64,000 nt of DNA from Bacteroidales bacterium (lineage in GTDB: Bacteria; Bacteroidota; Bacteroidia; Bacteroidales; Tenuifilaceae), in assembly GCA_013141385.1 (NCBI GenBank), contig JABFRB010000014.1, positions 248,001 to 312,000 on the forward strand, given 5' to 3'. The notes beneath the pieces are model-generated. The model was not told the DNA's origin, did no database searches, and worked only from the letters and a program-made list of their open reading frames with translations. Both the position numbers and the translations under genes were made by a program. Within the stretch, counting starts at the first letter, position 1; each line of letters begins with the position of its first letter. This document shows positions 44,101 to 52,212 of this stretch, one piece after another.

Positions 44101-45241
44101 CAACCTTAGTACTCCCTGTACAAACATCAATAGGAGGAACAATTGCACCACCCTGTTCGCAGCCAAATCCCCCAATGTGAAAAACGTAGATTGGTTTATA
44201 AGGATCCGTAACAAGTAATCGCGAAGCTATCTTCTTATAGCTAGTAGGGTTAGGTAATAAGATTTGATACTGTTGTCCTGCATTTATTGTAGTCGCTAAA
44301 ACTCCATCTACATAAATTGGTGTGGCATTTTGAGTAGCTACAACATATACATAATCCCTTAAATTCAAGAAAGTCCCCATAACAATATATTCAACACCAA
44401 TAATATTAACAGGAACAATCTCATCACCCGCTACATCTCGACAACCCCCAGATGGATGTATTATTGAATCATCCTTTAAGGAAACTGCAATTGGTTTGTC
44501 GGATGTAACATGTGAACCAGCTAATCGGTTGGCTGCAACACGGCTTTTACCTTGAGGATATATTGAAAGAGTTTGTCCTTTATTAAGAACAAAAGTTTTG
44601 GGAGTATTTGCTGCAATAGTGGATCCCGCATTGCCATATCCCGCATTTTTTGTTGGAGTAACAGTCACTGTTGTTCCATTCTCAGTTGCAACAATATCAA
44701 TTGCAGAATAGGTATTGTCGCTCGCAATCGGTGCCGCATAACTACCATTATCTCCATGTGTTTGAAAAGGTGTATAAAAATTTGTACCCAGAGCATTTTT
44801 ACCTTTTAATGCCCAAATATCAGTATTCCAAGCATTATTTATTTCGTAATAAGCCGTAATTAAACTAGTTGAAGTAATGTGAAGTCCAAAGTTATTTATT
44901 CCTGAAGCACTAAGTGTTTTGTTTTCAAGTTTGTTTTGCTCTGCTCCCGCGGTATAAATCCAGTTATCAAGATTAACGGATCCAGTAGAGTTAGCTGCAA
45001 TATTAATAACAATATCAGGAAAGGCCACTGAGTTAGCAGGCATGCTTATTGTCACTGTGGCCGGCAAATTAAATGTTGCAAAACGCAGATTTGCAGGTAT
45101 TCCTCCCGGAAAGCCATGGTTGACAGTAATTTCGGGTACAACAAACCAAAAATCTGTATCCGTCTGAGCAACTACACTGCCAGAAAATAGGGAAATAAAA
45201 AAAATACTTGTAATTTTGATGAATCGACCAACTCTATCCAT
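38141..45241 (-). CDS. Giant PKD-repeat surface protein with gliding-type (type B) C-terminal domain
   Basis: The 2366-aa protein has a signal peptide (ending GSVVAQ), then an IgGFc-binding-like N-terminal region (TDFWFVVPEITVNHG ... SLITAYYEI). About twenty PKD-like repeats of roughly 85 residues follow, each with CSPL or similar, then WDFGDG or a variant. The C-terminus (IRFPNAFTPNKNGSNGG ... LMIFNRWGEQLF ... GVYIWRA) is the gliding-motility-type T9SS domain. This makes it a SprB-like secreted adhesin, exposed through T9SS and probably attached through the PorP/SprF product downstream. Many Cys pairs per repeat suggest disulfides. Confidence 0.9.
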   Translation of the reverse strand: MDRVGRFIKITSIFFISLFSGSVVAQTDTDFWFVVPEITVNHGFPGGIPANLRFATFNLPATVTISMPANSVAFPDIVINIAANSTGSVNLDNWIYTAGAEQNKLENKTLSASGINNFGLHITSTSLITAYYEINNAWNTDIWALKGKNALGTNFYTPFQTHGDNGSYAAPIASDNTYSAIDIVATENGTTVTVTPTKNAGYGNAGSTIAANTPKTFVLNKGQTLSIYPQGKSRVAANRLAGSHVTSDKPIAVSLKDDSIIHPSGGCRDVAGDEIVPVNIIGVEYIVMGTFLNLRDYVYVVATQNATPIYVDGVLATTINAGQQYQILLPNPTSYKKIASRLLVTDPYKPIYVFHIGGFGCEQGGAIVPPIDVCTGSTKVAFTRPKSSPFYLTMMVRDNAQDGFLVDGVVRNDLIPPASFVLVPGTPWRVARFGSFSTAQVAMGQHLISNTKDIFHLGIVNGDAGTTCMYGYFSDFNKFDPKSFVLETGGPGNTLCYGESAQLFASGGTKYAWTPSDFLDDPFSDTPLASNVTKSLKYKIVVSGVCSLKDSGEIELIVAPYMDAKFTTDVFSGCAPLTVNIINNSSGVAFSEWDFNSDGDLADPGEGLNNAPTFNHVFDNLTSDTIRYNITMLASDASSICFKQVTKSILVYPRISASYTTTIPDPNHCHPLNVTFNNTSIGKIGPPTAENGLSYSWDFGDGGTSYDKSPTHLYNNLNIGPTTYVGSLLITDKYNNCNATTPLSVTVQPYIQASFVIDKVENCSPFNLTVLNDSKGGVNNYFWDRDGDIATGPSGFEYSVPAATGWSLLYTNTTITNTPKLVTIRLKVTNAGGCSDVTSQTITIDPPVSTSFVTNNNGNPLGCSPLNLNFTSTTTNATIYHWLIDGNAIDNQTTAAYSFDNFTAAPVTKVVSFTASNTYGCSANQTSNVIVQPYVKADAAFDKETGCSPLTVNFNNTSSIGSTLFQWDFENNGSIDFSTKNIPVQIFANPSTTLGIRTIPIKLTASNAGGCTNSIIKIITVNPQSTVSFTYIDNANPNHCSPLNASFTSTVTNTETYQWEFGSYGASTIDNPPFTFTNDGVVDITVPVSLKTNNSFGCLATTSQNIVVRPSVKALFSLDKTAGCPPYNSTVSATTSAAIINYTWDFDGTSYTGSNQVFPNPTNLTGLDINRNIKLTVSSGFCSDQLTKSIVVYPQVEARWTALPVTNGCNPLTVNLQNQSALFGTNAPISNILWDFNDNTSSIATTISHIFTNSDNTLPKTFNVSLTATTPRGCVDTKTFPVTVNPAVSAAFNSQVIKQCTPMQVQILNASFAGPTISTYNWNFNGGIPQSVVDDDFVVEFTNPDPENPVNRTVTLNLNNTFGCTSSTSQTFAVDPQVIAGVNIALPLTGGGIPIDKLCAPANFTFKNLSTGGNISFTWDFNDGDIQTISNRNNIAHLFENRTAATKQFDVKLTALNTKGCSSNATQTVFAFPEVNSRFSMTRDSACTPFYINLKDESLNGTQWAWDFGHTIGGIPQQRTSLISGESFIKLIDNETITDEIKKYKINLRLDDLGTGCWDTISQFIQVYPRVISTFNVNPISGCSPTTITFTNISKGLGNYLWELDNGLSFNSTTPANLNIDNPSTVNESILNIKLTATNILGCKSASRKTVTIAPKIIASYSSSIIEACEPFTAQFSNLTPSTAYNYDWTINGASESNLQDYSRVFTNLSNPPIINKFKVKLKSTYKNNALCFDTISRFITVNPRIYPDFNITNSTSCHPLVTDINNTTISYNSSNSYSWNLGNGTFSTQKNLSSLLYKNNLATKDTIYNIKLITRSVHQCADSVTKIITVHPRPIASYVMNNESLSCSPFPISLTNLSSGTNLSFAFNLGDGTLINTIDKNQVIAHTYHNLTSDVQPYVISLNATTAFGCQNSTSQTVYAYPEVKADFSFNPGNAACSPFVVSLNNISQNAYFYQWSFKDGTNSNLMSPNHRFVNVTENDKIFGIHLRSISEYDCEDTITIPLTVYATPVANFSVNPPLKIFPDATFNFHNQSKPAADSWTYSWTFGDGYTSSLKEAGDHTYTTWGPKANDFIYRSTLRVENSHCWDTTSNILRLLPAEPIPFFSADIYNSCSPLETHLINASQYGANYLWDFGDGTTSTVDEPIHIFTKPGYYNVKLRVTGDGGDSYYYKTFRVFQNPVADFAVFPKKVMLPDATVHVYNLSKYAVRYEWDLGDGTLTNEKDPVHTYTEINQFGVSLRAFAADSLGGCQDDTSNFPEVWVEGYGKIRFPNAFTPNKNGSNGGLYDDIDYRNEVFHPVHYGIVEYKLMIFNRWGEQLFLSKDVKVGWDGYFNGKICDQGVYIWRAIGKYTNGKTFDIKGNVTLLK

Positions 45242-45422
45242 AGCAAAATTGTTAATATTTTTAATCTAAAATCTTGTAATGATACGTAAAATCATCAAAG
45301 ATGTTCAATATAAACCAACTTATAAATATAAATCTAATTTTGACAAAAGTATTAAATTGAAGTAAAAACAATTTGGTGTCATAATACGTATCATCAATAA
45401 TAATTAAGTTAACATTCTAATT
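45242..45422. promoter_or_regulatory. Divergent region with inverted TGATACGTA sites
   Basis: Between two divergent giant surface-protein genes, TGATACGTA (45280-45288) and its exact complement TACGTATCA (45385-45393) face each other about 105 bases apart. Each contains the palindrome TACGTA. This symmetry could mark binding sites for one regulator acting on both genes. Confidence 0.35.
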
Positions 45423-48400
45423 ATGAAAGTTACTAATAGTATATTAAGTGGTTTGTTAATCACATTTTTATGCATAACCAATTTACATGCTCAGATTTTT
45501 ATATCTGAAGGTTTTGAAGGTACGAGCTCCCTTCACACACCACCGGCCAACTGGGTACCTGATTCAAATTCTGATTTTTGGTATTTTCAGAATGGTGGAT
45601 ATGACAGCGGCACAAGCTATCATCATCCCTCCAATGCCCATGGTGGAAGTTATAATGCAATGTTTAAAACTTTTGGAGTTGCAACATCAAAGTTGGTTTT
45701 ACCTGCGGTTGATTTGCGGTTCTCGGTAAAACCGGTACTTACATTCTGGCATGCTCAAGAATTAAGAGCCAGTATAAATGATAGGCTTAAGGTATTCTAC
45801 AGATTATCCCCAGTATCACCCTGGGTACAATTGGAAAGTTACGTTAATCCCACTTCAGGTTGGGTTGAACGCGAAATAATTCTTCCTGATTTAGCAAAAA
45901 CTCAAACTTGTCAAATTGCGTTGGAGGGATCTTCGCAAAATGTTAGTTGGGGAGTTTGTGTTGACGATATTTTACTAGAGGAAAAGGGTAATTTACCAAG
46001 GCAAGTAGAATCACTATCCTTAATTCAGAACAATTATTTTATTCCTTCCAACTCAAACACAAATCCTCTTGGAATAATTAGTATAGATATATCTGGAAAT
46101 ACTGGAAACCAACCATTAAAATCCGTTTCCATTAATTACACTGGCACCGATATTAACAATCTGAATATCAATAATTCGGAACTTTTTTACACAAGGGATA
46201 CAATTTTTTCAACTAAAATAAAACTTAATCCAACAATTTCAAATACAGGCAATACTATTATTTTTTCTAATATAAATTACAATCTTCAAACTGGGGAAAA
46301 TTATATTTGGGTATGTATATCAGTAAAACCTACCGCAACTCATAACAATCTTGCTGATTTTAATCTTCTGCAGAATAGTATAAATATTGGAGATATACTT
46401 TTTCCTGAAGGAACAATAGCGCATAATGGCGTTTCAACAATAGAAGAATCGGTCTTTTTTGATGGATTTGAATCATCAGTTGGTTGGCAGTTTAGCCCAG
46501 GTTCATGCTGGCAAATGGGAGTTCCTACTGGAGCAGGAACATTTGACACCGATTTTTCATTTTCTGGGTTAAATGTGTTAGCGACAAATCTTTCTGGAAA
46601 CTACCCAGCAGGTATAAGACCCTCTAGCCCACAGACCGCTACTTCTCCTACATTTAATGCAAAGTTCTACCAAGGTTTAAATGTGCGTTTTAAGCGTTGG
46701 TTAAATTTTGAGTATTTTGATAAAACATCTATTCAGTGTAGCGTTGATGGAGGTACAACTTGGACTAATCTATGGGAAAGCAACACTACAATACAAGAGC
46801 AGAACTGGAAGAGTTTAAGTTATAATATTAGCTCCCTAGCTACTCGTAAACAGGATGTAAAAATTCGCTTCTCTATAGATTCTACTGACTTGACAGGCCT
46901 TTACGGTGGATGGAATATTGACAACCTTGCCGTTACAGGAGATTTTATTGCTAAAGATTTAGGGGTTAGTGGAATTACATCACCTGTTACACATTGTGGA
47001 ATGACCAGTGCTGAAACCGTTATAGTAAAAATTAAAAATTTTGGAGGTGCAACTCTAAGCGAGCCTTTTGATGTGGGTTTTTCACTTGACAATGGCGTAA
47101 CCTATACTAAGGAAACGATAAACCAAACGATATTAAGCGAAGCTGAATATACCTATACTTTTACAGCAAAGGCAAATCTTTCGCAACTAGGTCTAAGGCA
47201 ACTTAAATTCAAAACATTTCTCACTGGTGATGAAGATGCTAGCAATGATCTTTTCAGCACTACTTTATATGTGTTCCCAACTGTAAACTATTCTTACTTA
47301 AATTCATTCGAAACATCAAATGGATACTGGAATCCTTCGGGTACAAATAGCACATGGGCATGGGGTATACCTAACGCTACTAAAATCAAGACGGCATCGG
47401 ATGGCACAAAGGGATGGGTTACCAATCTAAAAGGAAGTCATGCAAACTCAGAGGTTTCATATCTAGAAAGTCCTTGTTTCAATTTCACTTCATCTGAGTA
47501 TCCGGTATTTTCCTTTGATTATTGGGTGGATGCCGAGAATGGTGTAGATGGATTTAGTCTTGAATACTCAATTGATGGCGGTACATCATGGAATCCTGTT
47601 CCTGAAAATTCAAACCACACTCTAAACTGGTGTACTGGATCCGTAGTTTCTGCACTTTCATCAGATGGTTGGACAGGCACTACTGCAACCAATTATATAA
47701 CAGCTAAAACCTTACTTCCAACTAATATTATTGGAGTAAGTAACGTAAAATTTAGATTCAAATTTGCATCAGATAATATAAATTCCTTTGAGGGGGTTGC
47801 AATTGATAATATAAAGATATATGAACTCCCTTATAATGTTGGATTTGAAAGTTTATCTAGCCCAGTATCAGGTTGTTTGATTGGTGGAGGCATTAATCCT
47901 GTCAGTCTGGTAGCCAGTGTTAAAAACTTTGGGTATCGTCCACTTAAAGTCGGCTTAAAAGTTCCAATGGAAATCAAACTCAGAAGCGAAAATATTGTTA
48001 AAGATACTCTGGCGATTGGTTCAATTGTAAACCAAAATGGCTCTACTACTTTTACTTCAACAGGCACCTATAATATAATTACAAAAGGTTCGCATTCATT
48101 AAGATTAAACACAAACTTTGTTCAGGAATTAGATAAGTCGAACGACACCTTAAAGACAACCCTAAATGTTTTAGGAATTCCCGGTTATACTCTAGGTGCC
48201 GATGTTGCTGTTCCAAACCCATTCCCTGCCGCTATTAGCGTAGAACTTGATGCAGGTCTTAATGGCATAGTTCCATATAATAACTATTTATGGTCAACTA
48301 CGGAGACAACAAGAAAAATTACAGTAACGAGCTATGGAACATATTCTGTTACTGTAACCAATGAGAATGGCTGTAACGCTTCAGATGCAATTGATGTAAT

Positions 48401-51400
48401 TGAATCGACAAATGATATTGAAATTATTTCTGCTAATGGATTGGATAATGCATGTACCTATCCAATACCCGTAACGCCACAAATCACAATAAAGAATAAC
48501 GGTCCAAGCGGTGTTGGACCAAGTTTCTCAATGAAAAATATTCCTTTATCTATTATGATTGATGGAACGGTAATAGTTTCAGAAACATTTACACCAAGCA
48601 CAGATATTGCCTCTGGGAACTCATCTGTTTACACATTTACCAATAGTATAAATATATCAACTCCCAAAACATACGATATCAGAATCTACTCAAAAATCAA
48701 TGAAGATTTTAACAAAAGTAACGATACCCTAAAACTTTCCACTCAGGTTTGGGGTACACCAAAAATAAATTTCCCTCAAGATACAATTGTTAGTCTAAAT
48801 GCAACTTCTATTGTACTTGATGCTGGTGCTGGATTTCAGTCCTATGCATGGAAAAACAGTTCTGTAACAACACAAACATTCAATGTTCCCAGTTTGAATT
48901 CGGCATGGTATGTTGCTACCGTAACAGCCTTTAACTCATGTGGTACTAATAAGGATAGTGTTTTCATAAATGCTAAAGATTTAAGCGTTTTGGATATTGA
49001 AAGTCCTTTCAATGCTTTTTGCGGAAATCCTGTTCCAAAGGTTGCTGTAAGAATCAAAAATTCAGGTAAAGATGATTTTGCTTCTGGTAGCATCATTCAA
49101 CTTTGTTATATTACTCCAAGCGAGAGCATTTCTCAAAACTTCACTCTTGATGCAATCCTTGAATCCAATAGCAATAAATTACTAACATTTGACAATTACG
49201 TTAAATTACCACTCGGAGAGGGTTTTGTTCGTGTTACTGCTGATATTGTTGATGATCCAAATCCCGCTAATGATGTATTCGAAAAATCGGTTGTGAAACT
49301 TACAAACCCAACAGTATCCTTTAATCCTTCTCCCTTATATAAGGTATTTGGAGCCTCCGAACCATACGTTTTTTCACCAGTTTATAGCAGTGATGTAGAA
49401 TCATACTTATGGGATAATTTTAGTACCGATTCACTATTTGTAATAACCGGCCCTCCTTTAAACAAATCACTTCAGGTTGTGGCTTTTGATGGACTTAATC
49501 AAATTGGTTGTTCGGATACTGCTTCGCTGACAATAATTGCCGAAGACATGGTTGTTGATGCTATTAAATCGCCGACTAATCAATGCCTACTCGGTAGCGG
49601 AATTCCAATTGTTATTACAATCGCAAATAAAGGTAATTTCGCTTACCCCGCAGGTACATCCTATACAATAGGTATTAATGTTGATGGAGTTAATTACACT
49701 AGTGAAACTAAAACACTAGCAACAAATCTTGAACCTGACGAACAGTTCGATTTAACCCTTGCTCCTGTTTTAGACTTAACAGGAAAATCAACCTCAAACA
49801 CTCAAATATCAGTTTCAACAAGTATTGATGCAAATACCAACAACAATTCACTTAGTAAAAGAGTATATGCCACAGGATTTCCAATAATTAATCTTGGCTC
49901 GGATAGAGCAGTTCATGCTTGGAGCGATACCCTCAGAACTGGTAGAAATTTCAACATATATGATTGGAAACTAAATACCACTTCAGTAGGTAGCGATTCA
50001 ATTTATGTTGCAAGCCAAACAGGAACTTATTCAGTTACTGTTACTGATTTTTATGGTTGTTCTTCAACAGATGATGTTGTACTTACTTTTGTTGTAGACG
50101 ATATTGCACTTGAAACAGTAAATAAGCCGATAACTGGTTGTAGTATTGGTGAAATTGAGACTGTTAAAGCCACAGTTAAAAATACTGGAACTGAAATTAT
50201 TCCAAACGGGAAACAACTTGAAATTGGATTTGCACATGAAGGTGTTATCAAAAAGGAAAATTTTACGCTCACAAGTAATCTAAATGCAGGACAATCTCGT
50301 TCCTTTGATTTAACCAATACAATGGCATTTCCTGACTATAAATCTTATATTGATTCTGTTTGGGTAAAAATGGCTGGTGACATGAATTCGACAAACGATA
50401 CACTTAGAACAATTGTTGAGAAAAAGCCCCCTGTAAGTTTTAATTTTGGCATTGATACTATTAGAGTTACAGGTTCTGATACCACAATTATTGCATTGGC
50501 TGGATTCACATCATACCTATGGAATACTGGTGCAATAACACAATCGATTCCTGTAACAACGGCTGGCAATTATTGGGTTGAACTAACTAATAGTTACGGT
50601 TGTACTGGGCGTGATACTGTTTATGTTAAATTCAAACATGATCTTAAAGTAAATTCAATTATTGCGCCTCAAAATGCTTGCGCACTTTCTGCAACAGAAA
50701 CCATTACCATTAAACTTGAGAACACGGGAATGAATGAAATTCCAAATGGTACAGTAATTCAACTCATTTTAAAAATAAATTCGGTCACGGCTGCAACTGA
50801 AAACTATACTCTCACAAGCAATTTAGCCATTGGAGGAACTAAAGATTACTCTTTTACCTACAAGCCTAATCTTTCCACAGTGGGCAACTATTTAATTGAA
50901 ATCTCTGCACAAATGGCAAGTGATGTGGTATCAACCAATAATTCCGTCTCTAATAATATCGCCGTGTATGGAAATCCTGCTCCAAATCTAGGGATAGATA
51001 GAACAATTTCAACCCCAACAATTCTTGATGCGGGCTCTGGATATACTTTATACACATGGCAAGACGGTTCACACAACCAAACTTTTACAGCAAACGCCAC
51101 AAATAAATACACTGTAACTGTTATTGATGCTAATGGTTGTCAAGGGTACGATGAAGTAGATATTATTTGGCAAGAAGTAGCTGATGTTAGAATCTCGCAA
51201 CTAATAGCACCAACTACAAGTTGCTTTAATGCCTTGGGTCAAACAGTTATAGCAAGACTCACCAATATGGGATCAAAAACATTCAACAGTGGGGATAATA
51301 TTAATGTCAGTTATCAGGTTGGTACTGAAACACCCGTTGTTGAAACAATGAATTTCACTTCGAGTTTTGCTAATAACCAGAGTATCAACTATACTTTTAA

Positions 51401-51989
51401 CCAGAAAGCTTTAATTAACCAAGGTGCAGTAACAATGTATCTTAAAACAATTGTTTCTGGAAATAGTGGACAAACTGCCAGTTTTCCTGTTACCATAAAT
51501 TCAAAGCCTAATCTTAACCTTGGAAGTGATACTATTAGAACTCTATTACCTTACGTCCTAACATCAGGGATAAGCGGGGTTACATATCTATGGAGCACTG
51601 GAAGTACAAACCCATCGATATCAGTATCAACTTATGGGAAATACAAATTAACAGTTACTGGCATTACAACAAGCTGTACTGCTAAAGACTCAGTGGTAAT
51701 TCACTGGCCTGTTGGAGTTGAAACAATCCCTGGAACAAATGCTAAAATCACATTATTTCCAAATCCAGTAAACGATGAATTAAATATCACAATTGAAACC
51801 GACAAAACGGAAACATTTTCTATTGATTTTATTAATCCCCAAGGTCAAATCGTTAAAAATTTAAAAACAGATAATACATCATATTTCAAAGAAAAAATTA
51901 ACATTAATAATTACTCCCCTGGCATCTATTTCATAAAAGTAAGTAACAGTAAGGGCTTTGCCGTCTTTAAGGTTGTTGTTGAAAAATGA
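45423..51989 (+). CDS. Giant secreted protein with CARDB-like repeats and T9SS sorting domain
   Basis: The 2188-aa protein has a signal peptide (ending LHAQ) and a MAM/choice-of-anchor-like N-terminal domain (FISEGFEGTSSLHTPPANW). Two more such domains follow near 340 and 620 (FFDGFESSVGW; NSFETSNGYW). Then come many CARDB-like segments of the type VKNTGTEIIPNGKQLEI alternating with LWSTG/YSVTVTNxxGC segments. It ends in a type A T9SS domain (LFPNPVNDELNITI ... PGIYFIKVSN). It is expected to be secreted to the surface or medium. Its role is unknown, perhaps adhesion or matrix. Confidence 0.88.
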   Translation: MKVTNSILSGLLITFLCITNLHAQIFISEGFEGTSSLHTPPANWVPDSNSDFWYFQNGGYDSGTSYHHPSNAHGGSYNAMFKTFGVATSKLVLPAVDLRFSVKPVLTFWHAQELRASINDRLKVFYRLSPVSPWVQLESYVNPTSGWVEREIILPDLAKTQTCQIALEGSSQNVSWGVCVDDILLEEKGNLPRQVESLSLIQNNYFIPSNSNTNPLGIISIDISGNTGNQPLKSVSINYTGTDINNLNINNSELFYTRDTIFSTKIKLNPTISNTGNTIIFSNINYNLQTGENYIWVCISVKPTATHNNLADFNLLQNSINIGDILFPEGTIAHNGVSTIEESVFFDGFESSVGWQFSPGSCWQMGVPTGAGTFDTDFSFSGLNVLATNLSGNYPAGIRPSSPQTATSPTFNAKFYQGLNVRFKRWLNFEYFDKTSIQCSVDGGTTWTNLWESNTTIQEQNWKSLSYNISSLATRKQDVKIRFSIDSTDLTGLYGGWNIDNLAVTGDFIAKDLGVSGITSPVTHCGMTSAETVIVKIKNFGGATLSEPFDVGFSLDNGVTYTKETINQTILSEAEYTYTFTAKANLSQLGLRQLKFKTFLTGDEDASNDLFSTTLYVFPTVNYSYLNSFETSNGYWNPSGTNSTWAWGIPNATKIKTASDGTKGWVTNLKGSHANSEVSYLESPCFNFTSSEYPVFSFDYWVDAENGVDGFSLEYSIDGGTSWNPVPENSNHTLNWCTGSVVSALSSDGWTGTTATNYITAKTLLPTNIIGVSNVKFRFKFASDNINSFEGVAIDNIKIYELPYNVGFESLSSPVSGCLIGGGINPVSLVASVKNFGYRPLKVGLKVPMEIKLRSENIVKDTLAIGSIVNQNGSTTFTSTGTYNIITKGSHSLRLNTNFVQELDKSNDTLKTTLNVLGIPGYTLGADVAVPNPFPAAISVELDAGLNGIVPYNNYLWSTTETTRKITVTSYGTYSVTVTNENGCNASDAIDVIESTNDIEIISANGLDNACTYPIPVTPQITIKNNGPSGVGPSFSMKNIPLSIMIDGTVIVSETFTPSTDIASGNSSVYTFTNSINISTPKTYDIRIYSKINEDFNKSNDTLKLSTQVWGTPKINFPQDTIVSLNATSIVLDAGAGFQSYAWKNSSVTTQTFNVPSLNSAWYVATVTAFNSCGTNKDSVFINAKDLSVLDIESPFNAFCGNPVPKVAVRIKNSGKDDFASGSIIQLCYITPSESISQNFTLDAILESNSNKLLTFDNYVKLPLGEGFVRVTADIVDDPNPANDVFEKSVVKLTNPTVSFNPSPLYKVFGASEPYVFSPVYSSDVESYLWDNFSTDSLFVITGPPLNKSLQVVAFDGLNQIGCSDTASLTIIAEDMVVDAIKSPTNQCLLGSGIPIVITIANKGNFAYPAGTSYTIGINVDGVNYTSETKTLATNLEPDEQFDLTLAPVLDLTGKSTSNTQISVSTSIDANTNNNSLSKRVYATGFPIINLGSDRAVHAWSDTLRTGRNFNIYDWKLNTTSVGSDSIYVASQTGTYSVTVTDFYGCSSTDDVVLTFVVDDIALETVNKPITGCSIGEIETVKATVKNTGTEIIPNGKQLEIGFAHEGVIKKENFTLTSNLNAGQSRSFDLTNTMAFPDYKSYIDSVWVKMAGDMNSTNDTLRTIVEKKPPVSFNFGIDTIRVTGSDTTIIALAGFTSYLWNTGAITQSIPVTTAGNYWVELTNSYGCTGRDTVYVKFKHDLKVNSIIAPQNACALSATETITIKLENTGMNEIPNGTVIQLILKINSVTAATENYTLTSNLAIGGTKDYSFTYKPNLSTVGNYLIEISAQMASDVVSTNNSVSNNIAVYGNPAPNLGIDRTISTPTILDAGSGYTLYTWQDGSHNQTFTANATNKYTVTVIDANGCQGYDEVDIIWQEVADVRISQLIAPTTSCFNALGQTVIARLTNMGSKTFNSGDNINVSYQVGTETPVVETMNFTSSFANNQSINYTFNQKALINQGAVTMYLKTIVSGNSGQTASFPVTINSKPNLNLGSDTIRTLLPYVLTSGISGVTYLWSTGSTNPSISVSTYGKYKLTVTGITTSCTAKDSVVIHWPVGVETIPGTNAKITLFPNPVNDELNITIETDKTETFSIDFINPQGQIVKNLKTDNTSYFKEKININNYSPGIYFIKVSNSKGFAVFKVVVEK

Positions 51990-52007
51990 TGCATTTAAAA
52001 CTTATTC

Positions 52008-52059
52008 AATAAAAAGGAGAGAGGTTACTTTATTCAGAGTAACCTCTCTCTTTTTTATT
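52008..52059 (+). terminator. Strong intrinsic terminator
   Basis: AATAAAAAGGAGAGAGGTTACT pairs, apart from one mismatch in the A/T part, with the complementary arm ending CTCTCTCTTTTTTATT, leaving a short loop. It lies 18 bases after the stop of the giant T9SS gene. The A/T flanks allow action on both strands. Confidence 0.8.
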
Positions 52060-52212
52060 GAAGCCTAAGTTTTTTTAATCATCAAAAATGATGATTTCAA
52101 ACACCAATTTGTCATACAAATAACTGACAATAATCATTGGCTTAAAGCCATTACAGTAATACTTTTGAAAGCCAATTTTTGTTTAATCAAGATATTATAA
52201 ATACTTATAAAA

